Origin: Flavobacteriales bacterium
Lineage (GTDB): Bacteria > Bacteroidota > Bacteroidia > Flavobacteriales_D > Crocinitomicaceae
NCBI GenBank assembly: GCA_018665005.1
Contig: JABJEE010000087.1
Location: 1-10,659, forward strand
Length of the DNA stretch: 10,659 nt
Direction of reading: 5' to 3'
The notes under the pieces are model-generated. The model worked only from the letters and a program-made list of their open reading frames with translations. It did not search any database and was not told the origin of the DNA. A program made the position numbers and the translations under genes. Positions 1-7,619 of the stretch are shown one piece after another (positions within the stretch are counted from its first letter, which is position 1; each line of letters begins with the position of its first letter).

Positions 1-128
1 GTTTCTGAATGATCATCTAAAACAACAATATTGACGAAACCTTTGGTTAGCTTTGTTTGTTTGATTAGCGCATAAACAAGACCTGTAATATCCTGATTAT
101 AAACGGGTATACAAACGGTAAGTGTCAA
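1..128 (-). CDS. Family 2 glycosyltransferase, N-terminal fragment (cut by window edge)
   Basis: Only the first 42 codons are in the window. They read as the start of a GT-A fold glycosyltransferase: a first beta strand with the motif TVCIPVYNQD (residues 4-13), a helix, and a second strand ending in VVLDDHSE (residues 35-42). The DD of that motif is the usual nucleotide-sugar contact of GT2 enzymes, which transfer sugars to polysaccharide, lipid or protein acceptors at the cytosolic face of the membrane. No ATG precedes the motif in this frame. I chose the TTG at 128-126 because it puts the strand right at the N terminus, as is normal for the family. Another TTG at 164-162 would add 12 residues and overlap the preceding gene. 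The gene lies 10 nt after the DUF3467 stop. Acceptor and pathway cannot be judged from this fragment, and it may belong to a separate surface-polysaccharide locus. Confidence 0.8.
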   Translation of the reverse strand, partial: MTLTVCIPVYNQDITGLVYALIKQTKLTKGFVNIVVLDDHSE

Positions 129-138
129 ATGATATCTA

Positions 139-450
139 TTAGGCCATTGTATTTGGCGTTCCAAAATTCATAGGAGGCATCCCATTCTTCGGGTCCTCAA
201 TTACCCCGAATTGATCTTCATATTTAGACATATTGTCTTTCAATGCCTTAAGAAATCTCTTGGCATTCTGAGGGGTCATAATCACTCTAGACTTAACTTT
301 ACCTTTGGGCATTCCAGGCATTACCTGAATAAAATCACAAATTACCTCTGACGGGGAATGGGTGATTACAGCAAGATTAGAATATATGCCTGATGCGATT
401 TCTTCTGACAATTCAATATTCATTTGATTTTCTTCAGCTTTCTTTGTCAT
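139..450 (-). CDS. DUF3467 family protein
   Basis: This 103-residue cytosolic protein matches the DUF3467 pattern closely. It has INIELSEEIASGIYSNLAVI (residues 11-30), then THSPSEVICDFIQVMPG (30-46), KVKSRVIMTP (51-60) and a helix ending KYEDQFG (76-82). The tail is Met/Pro/Gly/Asn-rich. The family has no established biochemical function. From memory, members in Bacteroidota often sit beside rpoC, so placement at the end of a signalling operon is worth noting. The ATG at 450 is 5 nt downstream of the saccharopine dehydrogenase-like gene, which suggests translational coupling. A later in-frame Met (residue 10) would remove only a short charged leader. The gene ends with tandem stops TAA TAG. 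The family assignment is secure; the role is unknown. Full length, with no sign of damage. Confidence 0.9.
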   Translation of the reverse strand: MTKKAEENQMNIELSEEIASGIYSNLAVITHSPSEVICDFIQVMPGMPKGKVKSRVIMTPQNAKRFLKALKDNMSKYEDQFGVIEDPKNGMPPMNFGTPNTMA

Positions 451-455
451 ATCAT

Positions 456-1793
456 TTAAAGTTCTGATTCATATTCATTAAAAATGATTCCATTTTCTTC
501 AAGACTCTTTAAAATGGGTTCATATATTTCTTTTTGTATCGGTAACGTCACACCCTTGACATTTATTTGGTCGTTTAAAATCATTCTTGCCGAAATTGCA
601 ATAGGAAGACCTACGGTGTTTGACATAGCAGTGTATGTTGGATCTTCACCAATACTAATCATGGAAGATACGATTTTTTTATTTTTCCCATCCTGCTCAA
701 ACTCAAACTCATGATACATCACCAGCATGTCTTTATCTTCATTTGATAGCGACATTTTTCTTACCATTAATTTTTCTAGGAGTTTCGCAGGGGTTGCCCC
801 TTCAAATCCAAAATCAGTATCGTCATCAAATACACCAAGCCACTCAAATTGGTCATAAAGATACATCCTGTCCTCCCTTAAGAAATATTTAAACTTATCT
901 TCAACCGACAGGTTAGGTATGTAAGGTAAAAATGCATTAAGGAAATCGCGTGGACTTATTTGAGAAGCATTTGCCATAGCAAAAGAATCATCTGTCATAC
1001 CAAGTTCAATAAACACATTAAAACCCTTGCAGAAGTTGGGTCTACGCAATGTCCCTCTGTACAGAGTAGCAATTCCTTTTAAACCATATGTTTCTTGATA
1101 GGATAACGAATCTCGATTTGGGTACCCCACAAACTTACCATGTCCCGGAATCGTAATACGGTCTAATCGATCAAATAAACGATTATATGGTATGTACTTA
1201 AATTTATGATTATCTAAAAACATAGCTGTTCCACCTTTACCTGCAAGAACAACGTTTCTTGGATTCCAAGTAAACTTATATCTCCAAGGATTATTATCAT
1301 GTTCTTCGGCAACGAGTCCACCACAAAAAGACTTAAAACTATGAAGAGTATCTCCGTTATCTTTAATTTTATCAATGATTTTCATGGCACTCATGTGATC
1401 AATTCCAGGATCAACACCAATCTCATTCATAATCGTTATTCCAGCATCTATGGCTTTTTGGTTTAACGCTTTCATTTCAGGAGAAATATATGAAGGGGTT
1501 ATGAGGTTTTTTCTTGCCCTAATGCAATCCTCTGCAACCTCAACGTGAAAACGAGCTGGAAGCATGGAAATCACCAAATCAGCATTTTCTATTTCAGCAA
1601 GCCTAACACTTGGAACGGTAGCATCAAAATCAAGAGCCTCCGCATGCTGATTATTATTGATTAAAGATAGGATCCGATTTTTATCTCGATCTACTATTCT
1701 TAGCCTCCAGTTTTCTTTTTCGCAATGTTGCAATAAGTACCTGATCATAGATGAAGCAGATAGCCCTGCTCCAAGTATTAGAATTGTTTTCAT
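456..1793 (-). CDS. Saccharopine dehydrogenase-family oxidoreductase (LYS9-like)
   Basis: This 445-residue protein has an N-terminal Rossmann fold with the dinucleotide-binding loop LGAGLSA (residues 7-13) and an acidic/basic end of beta2 (IVDRD, 33-37). The block NEIGVDPGIDHM (123-134) is typical of saccharopine reductases, and FCGGL (156-160) and NPWRYKFTWNP (168-178) shape the amino-acid site. Length and motifs fit the saccharopine dehydrogenase (L-glutamate-forming) group, which interconverts saccharopine with aminoadipate semialdehyde and glutamate using NAD(P)H. Relatives include carboxynorspermidine synthase, but the motif order is closer to LYS9. The enzyme would be cytosolic. Its ATG lies 9 nt after the RR2 stop, so it is probably co-transcribed with the kinases. 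A metabolic enzyme here may be an output, a source of the sensed metabolite, or just a passenger. No alpha-aminoadipate pathway partner is visible. Family is confident; exact substrate is not. Confidence 0.85.
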   Translation of the reverse strand: MKTILILGAGLSASSMIRYLLQHCEKENWRLRIVDRDKNRILSLINNNQHAEALDFDATVPSVRLAEIENADLVISMLPARFHVEVAEDCIRARKNLITPSYISPEMKALNQKAIDAGITIMNEIGVDPGIDHMSAMKIIDKIKDNGDTLHSFKSFCGGLVAEEHDNNPWRYKFTWNPRNVVLAGKGGTAMFLDNHKFKYIPYNRLFDRLDRITIPGHGKFVGYPNRDSLSYQETYGLKGIATLYRGTLRRPNFCKGFNVFIELGMTDDSFAMANASQISPRDFLNAFLPYIPNLSVEDKFKYFLREDRMYLYDQFEWLGVFDDDTDFGFEGATPAKLLEKLMVRKMSLSNEDKDMLVMYHEFEFEQDGKNKKIVSSMISIGEDPTYTAMSNTVGLPIAISARMILNDQINVKGVTLPIQKEIYEPILKSLEENGIIFNEYESEL

Positions 1794-1802
1794 GTAAACT
1801 CT

Positions 1803-2210
1803 TTATTTACGAGATTTAATAAGAGGAATAAGGGTATCGAAAAGCTCCGATTCATCCCAAGGTTTGGCCAAAAACTGCTCCAATAAATTTTCTTCTTTCA
1901 GAGAATTCACAGATGAGGTATTTGCCTGACCTGAAAGCATCACACAACGCAAATCAGCATGTTTCGCTTTGACAGCCCGAATAAGGTCCGCACCAGTCAT
2001 TTTTGGCATTTGATAATCAACAATAACAAAAATTATATCTATGCTTTCTGATACCATTTGGTCAATGTTTTCAAGAGCAACCTTAGGATCGGTGAAATAC
2101 TCTATTAGAGTACATTTTTGATCCATAATTTTGGACAATTGAAAACCCAACATTTGGAGAATGTAAGGGTCGTCATCAACACAAATTACAGCATATTTAA
2201 ATTCTGTCAT
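1803..2210 (-). CDS. REC-only response regulator RR2
   Basis: This 135-residue protein is a single CheY-like receiver domain with no output domain. Key residues are all present: the acidic cluster D12-D13-D14 in VDDDP, the phospho-acceptor D65 in VDYQMP, S93 in MLSG (the Thr/Ser switch position) and K116 in AKPWDE. The KPW motif is common in receivers that work with large hybrid-type or phosphorelay kinases. Its ATG overlaps the HK2 stop in an ATGA, so HK2 is its obvious phosphodonor. By hand count it is about 62% identical over 131 aligned positions to RR1, with all catalytic residues at the same numbers. Having no DNA-binding, enzymatic or HPt domain, it must act by protein contact, as a phosphate shuttle or as a sink. 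The closing residues (KSRK) are basic and leave no room for an effector helix. Confidence 0.93.
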   Translation of the reverse strand: MTEFKYAVICVDDDPYILQMLGFQLSKIMDQKCTLIEYFTDPKVALENIDQMVSESIDIIFVIVDYQMPKMTGADLIRAVKAKHADLRCVMLSGQANTSSVNSLKEENLLEQFLAKPWDESELFDTLIPLIKSRK

Positions 2211-5200
2211 ATTTCAAAAGTAATTATAAATTTGGTCATCTTATCTGAAGACTCAATATTAATATTTGCTTTATGTTCTCTCAAAACATTTTTCACAATA
2301 CTAAGTCCTAAACCAGAACCACTCTTCTTCGCTTTTGTAGTATAAAACTTATTAAAAATCGATGAAATGATCTCTTTTGGTATTTCAGGGCCATTATTCT
2401 CAAAAGTGACTTTTATCTGTCCCTCTTCTTTTACACCTATAATGCCAAAATATTTATCTTCCTGATCGGACATGGCTTCAAGAGCATTTTTAACAATATT
2501 TGACCACAATTGAAATAACTTGATATCATACCCCATGAATTCTATTGATTCATCAACCTCAAATTTTAAATCAACATTAAGATTGATTTCATAGTTGAAA
2601 ACCCCCAAGACGGTAGAAATATTATCACGGAGATTAATCATTTTTCTTTCGACCGTAGTTTCCCCTTTGATAAAAGCCCTCATATCTTGCACAACCCGGA
2701 CAGCTTTATCGCTTGATGTTTTAATTGTATCCAATTGCGCCATCGCCATTTGAACCTGATTGAGTACTTCTAAATACTCTATTCCATTCTCTTTATTTAT
2801 AATCTTATCGATAAGCTTATCCTGAGAATCATTAATTCGGCATTTGACAAATAAATCAACATACTTTAATAACTGCACTTCATTTTTACCCGGATATTTT
2901 ATGGCTAAGAACTGTTTTATATGCTCCTTTTCTTTTCGCATTTGCAAACCACCCACATAAATTTCGATTTTATTTTTCTTTACATAATCTATAATCTCAA
3001 TCAATTCGTTCTTGCTAAAATCATTAAGATCATCTCTAAACAATTTATCAATGATATAACTCACATTATCAGATCCAACTCTAATTGTTCCTAAAGGCGT
3101 ATTTAAATCATGTGCAATACCTGCAGAAATTTCACCAATAGTTACTAGCTTTTCTTGCTCGAGTATAGACCTAGATAAATCGATATTCTTTTTTGTGTTT
3201 TCAATAACCTTTTTCTCTAAAGATTTATTGATATTTGACAGAGCCTCTTTCGTGCTTTGCAGTTCTTCAATAAATCTCATCCGATTGAAAACATTTACAA
3301 TCATCTGAGCATATACACGTAGAAGTTTTTTCTCATTAGAATCAAATTCTCTCTTAACCTTCATGATGTCAAAACCAATAAAACCAATGGCCTTCTCACC
3401 ATCCATCATTGGTACCGAAATCAAACTCTGAATTCCTTCTTCACTCAAAACACCGTGAATCCTCTTGTCTTTTACCATTTCAACATCAGGGAATTCTACA
3501 AAATCTCCCTTTTGATGGCTGCTAAGAGAATAAGGAACGTCAGAAAAAGGCATTGCCGTTAGTGAATGTATTTGTTCAGGTATTCCCCGTGCTACCCATT
3601 CATGAGTAATGCAACAAACTTCCTCTTCGTAATTATATCTAAATACATAAGCTCTATCCGCAGAGGAAAATGCTGCAATATCTTCAAGCGACTGGTTGAT
3701 TAATTTATTAATCTCTGATATTGGTGCATTTATATATTCTGTCGAAATCTGCATTAAAAGATTTTGAAATTCAGACATGTTAATGAGTTCTCTTTCCGCT
3801 TTTAAGACGGAAGTAACATTAAACAAATAAGCCTCCGAGCCACAAAATTCACCGTTTACGAGAATGGGTTTAGCCCTTCCTTTAATATCCAATATGTTTC
3901 CCTTTTTACCAATGAACTCACAGCTCAACTCCTCCACTTCTTCACCCCTCATCAATGCTGGCATTACGACACTAAACTCTTTCAGTGTTTGATCCGTAAA
4001 AAATTCCAGTATCGCTTTTCCTTCCACTTCTTGAAAAGTACTAAAGCCCATATTTTCTAGCCAGGCTTTATTTACATATTTTATCTGACCTTTCTCGTTT
4101 AAAGAATGAATCATTTCAGAAGAATTATCGAGAATACTTCTGTAGTTTTTTTCATTCTCTTCGATTAAATGCAACTGTCTTTTGTGTTCTGTTAGGTCAG
4201 ACTCAATGGCAATAAACCCAGTCAATTGATCTTCATCATCTTTAATTGGAACAATATTTAGACTTAGCCAATACTCTTTTCCAGTTTTTGATCTATTCAA
4301 AATCTCAATATCACTGATGATTTCACCTTTATTTAATTTCTCCCGAATTTTCAAAATGGTTTCAGGATTGGTTTTATCAAACTGAAACATTCTTGGAGTC
4401 TTCCCTATAATCTCATCTCTTGAATACTCAGTCATTCGAACCGTGGCATCATTTACCCAAACAATATTTTGATGCGCATCAGTAATGACCACCAAGTTGG
4501 TTGTTTTTGTAGCAACATGAGACAGTCGCTTTACTTCTTCCTGAATATTAATTCGATCTGTTATATCTTGAATAGAACCAATTAATTCGATAGGCTTATC
4601 ATCTTCAAAACGTATTTGTAATACTTGATTTACAATCAAAATTTGGCCATCTGAAACTCTTTTGATTTTAAAATCGGAGGAGAAATTCGTCTGTTTATTC
4701 TCAATCATCTCACTCCAAATACGTTGTAAATATCCTTCGTCTATCTCTTCGTATAGACCCTGAAGTCCAGCAAGGTTTTTCTTGATTCCTTTTGAAACCC
4801 CCAGAATTAAATCGAACTCATCCGAACTATTCCAAGAATCATTTAAAAACGAATATTGTAAAGTTCCAAATTTTGCATTTTTCTGAGCCAAAGCCATCTG
4901 AGCCTGAGTCTCTCTTAAGTCTTTTGCTCTTTTATCGACCAACTCCTCTAAACCAAAAACAAATTTATCATTTTTAGATTTCTGTTCAATAAGATTGTTT
5001 TTCAATTCGTTAATCGACTTAATTAACAAACCTATTTCATCATTAGCACTGTATTCTGGAAGCTTTGTAGAAAAGTCTTGTTTACTTAACGCCAAAGTGG
5101 ATTGTGTCAGTCTTAAAATTGGTCGAGACAGCCATCCCGCCAATAAATAGAATGTAACCGATAAAAATAAAGCAATACCAAATAAAATCATGTAAATCGG

Positions 5201-5671
5201 ATAGTTCATCTGAAAGATCTCATCTTCAATACCTGCTTTTAAAATGGCAATCCTTACGAAACCATTTACCCTATATCCATCACTATTTCTATAGTTGAAT
5301 TTCCAATCTTCAAAAATATATGCGTCATTATTTAATTGCTTTTCACCACCCTCGCCTTCTTTAGAATATTTGTGCTCTATTTTTCCGTTTTCATAAATCT
5401 GTATATAGTCTATGTCGTGGTCATTTTTTGCAAAATCAATGATTTCTTTGACACGCAGAAACACCTGTGTTTCATCAGAATCAGTGAAGGCCAACTCATA
5501 ACTTTTAGCCACTGTTTTTGCCAGCTCCTGTACTTGCCCTCTCTTATTGTCTAACAAAAACTGCTCTTGTTTTCGTGGGTAATACCAAGCAGAAATAGAT
5601 ATAATAAAAATCAGGGCAACGGTAAAAGGAAGCCATATTTTAAAAGTAAAAGAGTTAAAAAACTTACTCAT
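2207..5671 (-). CDS. Membrane sensor histidine kinase HK2 (periplasmic–HAMP–PAS–PAS–PAS–GAF–HisKA-like–HATPase)
   Basis: This 1154-residue inner-membrane kinase has TM1 at about 11-31, a periplasmic sensor of about 125 residues (32-156), TM2 at 157-180 and HAMP at about 180-233. A coiled coil (235-265) follows. Next are a PAS at about 266-375 and a clear PAS/PAC at 380-496 (NIVWVNDA, then GKTPRMFQ). A third PAS lies at 505-625 and a GAF at about 637-800, then a coiled coil at 800-840. The phosphotransfer helix has H854 in AGIAHDLNTPLG; D855 and T858 fit the H-D/E-x-x-T/N pattern of bifunctional kinase/phosphatases. A long insertion carries YVGGLQMRKE (905-914) before the second helix. The ATPase domain has the N box N1058/N1062, F box FNKFYTTK and G2 GSGLGLS (1118-1124), but G1 is NNGPEIP (1092-1098), with Asn where Asp is expected. 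The start overlaps the binding-protein gene by 8 nt and the end overlaps RR2 by 4 nt. The ligand is unknown; the context suggests the neighbouring binding protein. Confidence 0.93.
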   Translation of the reverse strand: MSKFFNSFTFKIWLPFTVALIFIISISAWYYPRKQEQFLLDNKRGQVQELAKTVAKSYELAFTDSDETQVFLRVKEIIDFAKNDHDIDYIQIYENGKIEHKYSKEGEGGEKQLNNDAYIFEDWKFNYRNSDGYRVNGFVRIAILKAGIEDEIFQMNYPIYMILFGIALFLSVTFYLLAGWLSRPILRLTQSTLALSKQDFSTKLPEYSANDEIGLLIKSINELKNNLIEQKSKNDKFVFGLEELVDKRAKDLRETQAQMALAQKNAKFGTLQYSFLNDSWNSSDEFDLILGVSKGIKKNLAGLQGLYEEIDEGYLQRIWSEMIENKQTNFSSDFKIKRVSDGQILIVNQVLQIRFEDDKPIELIGSIQDITDRINIQEEVKRLSHVATKTTNLVVITDAHQNIVWVNDATVRMTEYSRDEIIGKTPRMFQFDKTNPETILKIREKLNKGEIISDIEILNRSKTGKEYWLSLNIVPIKDDEDQLTGFIAIESDLTEHKRQLHLIEENEKNYRSILDNSSEMIHSLNEKGQIKYVNKAWLENMGFSTFQEVEGKAILEFFTDQTLKEFSVVMPALMRGEEVEELSCEFIGKKGNILDIKGRAKPILVNGEFCGSEAYLFNVTSVLKAERELINMSEFQNLLMQISTEYINAPISEINKLINQSLEDIAAFSSADRAYVFRYNYEEEVCCITHEWVARGIPEQIHSLTAMPFSDVPYSLSSHQKGDFVEFPDVEMVKDKRIHGVLSEEGIQSLISVPMMDGEKAIGFIGFDIMKVKREFDSNEKKLLRVYAQMIVNVFNRMRFIEELQSTKEALSNINKSLEKKVIENTKKNIDLSRSILEQEKLVTIGEISAGIAHDLNTPLGTIRVGSDNVSYIIDKLFRDDLNDFSKNELIEIIDYVKKNKIEIYVGGLQMRKEKEHIKQFLAIKYPGKNEVQLLKYVDLFVKCRINDSQDKLIDKIINKENGIEYLEVLNQVQMAMAQLDTIKTSSDKAVRVVQDMRAFIKGETTVERKMINLRDNISTVLGVFNYEINLNVDLKFEVDESIEFMGYDIKLFQLWSNIVKNALEAMSDQEDKYFGIIGVKEEGQIKVTFENNGPEIPKEIISSIFNKFYTTKAKKSGSGLGLSIVKNVLREHKANINIESSDKMTKFIITFEI

Positions 5672-6110
5672 TTAACTTAATCTTTAAATTTTCTGGGACT
5701 TTATTGCTTTTTTCAACAATAGCAATTGCCCCTGGGTTTAACTTCACAAATTCAATCAACTCTTGATCTGAAGCGAAAAAATACGGTGGGTCATTCCTAC
5801 CCTGAAAAACCAAAGAATACCAATATTTTTTAACTGCAAAAAACGATTTATTAAACATTAAATTAGAATACCATTCCACGTTTGGATGGTTCGATGAAGC
5901 AAGTGCAACGATAACCGTCTTTTTATTCGGCCATTTATTATACTTACCCTTAAAGTATTCTTTGATTGTTGTTTCACTAATTTTTTCGGAGCCCGTCTTA
6001 TTGCCTATAACGACCACTGAAACATCGTTCAGATTGGTTTGGCTATTCAGATTATTCCCAGTAACCAAAAATAATACGATAATTAGGAAATGTCGCAAAC
6101 TATAGACCAT
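5664..6110 (-). CDS. Small secreted PstS-like periplasmic binding protein
   Basis: This 148-residue protein has a short basic start (SLRH), a hydrophobic core (residues 8-17) and a likely signal-peptidase I site near N22-S23-Q24. The mature part has the pattern of single-lobe PBP-like/phosphate-binding proteins: VVVIGN (32-37), KEYFKGKYNKWPNKK (50-64, the family's F-x-G-K-x-x-x-W signature), FFAVKKYWYSLVFQG (90-104), DPPYFFASDQELIEFV (107-122) and PGAIAIVEK (126-134). At about 125 mature residues it is less than half the length of a transport PstS, and no permease or ATPase gene is nearby, so import through an ABC system is unlikely. It overlaps the barrel gene by 11 nt and HK2 by 8 nt, so the three are translated as a block. 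I infer a sensory binding protein handing a ligand (phosphate or another oxyanion is possible, not shown) to HK2. Confidence 0.8.
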   Translation of the reverse strand: MVYSLRHFLIIVLFLVTGNNLNSQTNLNDVSVVVIGNKTGSEKISETTIKEYFKGKYNKWPNKKTVIVALASSNHPNVEWYSNLMFNKSFFAVKKYWYSLVFQGRNDPPYFFASDQELIEFVKLNPGAIAIVEKSNKVPENLKIKLNE

Positions 6111-7173
6111 AAGACATTTGGATTTTAAATTCGTACTTAGATCCTAAAGAATGATCATTCATGTTTGTATAATACTCTAATTGAGCCTTTAGATTTAATC
6201 TTTCTGAATATTCATATTTATAACCAAGAATAAACTTCATTCTGTCATAAGGGTAGGTATGAAGATCATTTTCACCCGTATATAAAACATCAAATCCTGT
6301 AAAAACTACATTCTTTTCTAGAAACCTTCTGCCAACATATGTATAGTTTGATATATTATTTGATACTCCAAGCGTATCCGTTTTCGTTCGGTTAAAACTA
6401 AATTCATTTAGAACTTCCCACTTTTCACCAAAATAAGCAATTGAAGCGTTAAGCATCTGGAAATCTAGAGGTCCGGTATACATGTTCATTTCATGCTCGA
6501 CACTACTATGACTATGAACCGCCATTTTAGATGCATCATCCATTGAAGTAAGATAACCACTGAATCCGAATCTCATTTCATCTGTAGGTTTCCAATGAAC
6601 CGCGGCAGTAATCGATGTCTCGCTAAAAACTTTATAAATATCTTCAGAACCCATTCCACTTCCAACTAAAAGATCATATCCGAAATTGTTTTTTCCAATA
6701 TTTTGCCCCTGCAATCGCATACCAAAAGTATGAACCGGAATCCACTTCGAAAACATTAAAGGACGATCAATGGTCGGGAAGAACAATCTAGCATGAAAAT
6801 ACACGTCATTCCAATAATTGACAGGCGTGTGAAATTTCCCTATAATTAGTGAGTGGTTTTTATAATAATTGTACTTTAATCTCAATCTTTCAAGGTTTAA
6901 TCTGTAATTGCCATGACCAGAATAATTGAGCGTAATCTCTCCTAAGAAGGAGAATTCATCATTAAATTTTGCATTTATAAATAACTCTTGTTCGCCCAAA
7001 CTGAAATTGGAATACGTAGTGTCTGAGAAAACAGATTCAAAATCAATGTGCCCATAAGCGTTTAGTCTTGCACTCATTTGGGAGTGTAAACTATTGGAAA
7101 AAACAAGTAGAAAGAAGCACCAAATAATTGGTTTAACTATTTGATCTCCAAAAATATTTTTATTTTGATTCAT
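6100..7173 (-). CDS. Outer-membrane beta-barrel (porin-like) protein
   Basis: This 357-residue protein has a signal peptide with an N-terminal extension (1-13), a hydrophobic core (about 14-27) and cleavage near LHSQ (29-32). The rest alternates aromatic and polar residues in strand-sized stretches, as in NAYGHIDFESVF (38-49), LFINAKFNDEFSFLGEITLN (64-83), and KFILGYKYEYSERLNLKAQL (313-332). It closes with a strand at 345-357 (YEFKIQMSYGL), as outer-membrane barrels do. The GKFHTPVNYW segment (112-121) and the bulky middle resemble Bacteroidota porin-like proteins that co-occur with small phosphate-binding-type proteins. It begins 32 nt after RR1, the widest gap in the operon, and overlaps the binding protein by 11 nt. 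A His/Met-rich stretch lies at 217-231. The likely role is a diffusion channel for the solute sensed by the downstream genes. Specificity is unknown. Confidence 0.75.
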   Translation of the reverse strand: MNQNKNIFGDQIVKPIIWCFFLLVFSNSLHSQMSARLNAYGHIDFESVFSDTTYSNFSLGEQELFINAKFNDEFSFLGEITLNYSGHGNYRLNLERLRLKYNYYKNHSLIIGKFHTPVNYWNDVYFHARLFFPTIDRPLMFSKWIPVHTFGMRLQGQNIGKNNFGYDLLVGSGMGSEDIYKVFSETSITAAVHWKPTDEMRFGFSGYLTSMDDASKMAVHSHSSVEHEMNMYTGPLDFQMLNASIAYFGEKWEVLNEFSFNRTKTDTLGVSNNISNYTYVGRRFLEKNVVFTGFDVLYTGENDLHTYPYDRMKFILGYKYEYSERLNLKAQLEYYTNMNDHSLGSKYEFKIQMSYGL

Positions 7174-7205
7174 TCTAATAATGTATTGGTTTTTGTATTT
7201 ATTAA

Positions 7206-7619
7206 TTAAGAAATCGATTTAATATCGATTAATTTAACAATTGCATCTCGAAGCTCTTCTTCGTCCCATGGTTTTTCAATGAACTTCTCTAATAAATTGT
7301 CTTTCTCGAGCTCACTTACCTGCATGGAATTGGCTTGCCCTGACAACATCAGACAATTTAGGTCTTTGTGTTTTGATTTGATTTTCCTGATTAACTCAGC
7401 ACCAGTCATCTCTGGCATTTGATAATCAACCAGCACGAAGATAATGTCAATTTCCTCATCAATAAGCGTGTCAATATCTAACAAGGCATCATTTGGGTTC
7501 GTGTAAAACTCGATGAGTATGCTCTTGTTATTTAAAATTTTATCCAATTGGAATGCCAAGACTTGCAAAATCATTGGATCATCATCTACACATATGACTG
7601 CATACCTTAATTCTTTCAT
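7206..7619 (-). CDS. REC-only response regulator RR1
   Basis: This 137-residue stand-alone receiver domain is built like RR2. It has the acidic cluster D12-D13-D14 (VDDDP), phospho-acceptor D65 (VDYQMPEMTG), S93 (MLSGQAN) and K116 (EKPWDE). The start codon overlaps the HK1 stop in an ATGA, so HK1 is the natural partner. No output domain is present and the protein ends shortly after the last receiver helix (residues 121-132). The differences from RR2 cluster at residues 26-54 and 98-108, while the phosphorylation site is unchanged. Residues 17-30 (part of the alpha1 face that usually sets kinase specificity) are also largely alike, so cross-phosphorylation by HK2 is plausible. It is probably a cytosolic phosphate carrier or protein-binding switch, as in phosphorelays feeding a separate HPt or output protein. 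Confidence 0.93.
   Translation of the reverse strand: MKELRYAVICVDDDPMILQVLAFQLDKILNNKSILIEFYTNPNDALLDIDTLIDEEIDIIFVLVDYQMPEMTGAELIRKIKSKHKDLNCLMLSGQANSMQVSELEKDNLLEKFIEKPWDEEELRDAIVKLIDIKSIS
7212..7230 (-). repeat. Short perfect inverted repeat at the end of RR1
   Basis: Seven bases (AATCGAT, 7212-7218) are repeated inverted as ATCGATT (7224-7230) around a 5-nt loop, within the last codons of RR1 and just before the 32-nt gap to the porin gene. The hairpin has only two G/C pairs per arm and no T-run follows on the transcribed strand, so it is not a convincing intrinsic terminator. It could mark weak mRNA structure or processing between the regulator and the porin, or be chance in AT-rich DNA. 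I see no match to the Bacteroidota -33/-7 promoter (TTG, TAnnTTTG) in the gap 7174-7205. Confidence 0.3.

Noticed and set aside
456..1793. Calling the dehydrogenase lys1 or lysine-pathway enzyme by name.
   Set aside because: Family motifs are clear, but no other pathway gene is visible and related enzymes use other substrates.
2118..2345. Open frames on the plus strand (484-714, 2118-2345, 4792-4977, 5336-5554, 8202-8441, 9564-9881).
   Set aside because: All lie antisense inside well-supported genes, lack recognisable domains and have the composition of reversed coding sequence.
5664..6110. Calling the small binding protein pstS.
   Set aside because: It is under half the length of transport PstS, stands without pstCAB, and its ligand is unknown, so the symbol would mislead.
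7174..7205. Possible internal promoter before the porin gene.
   Set aside because: The 32 nt are AT-rich but show no TAnnTTTG -7 element with a TTG at the right spacing.
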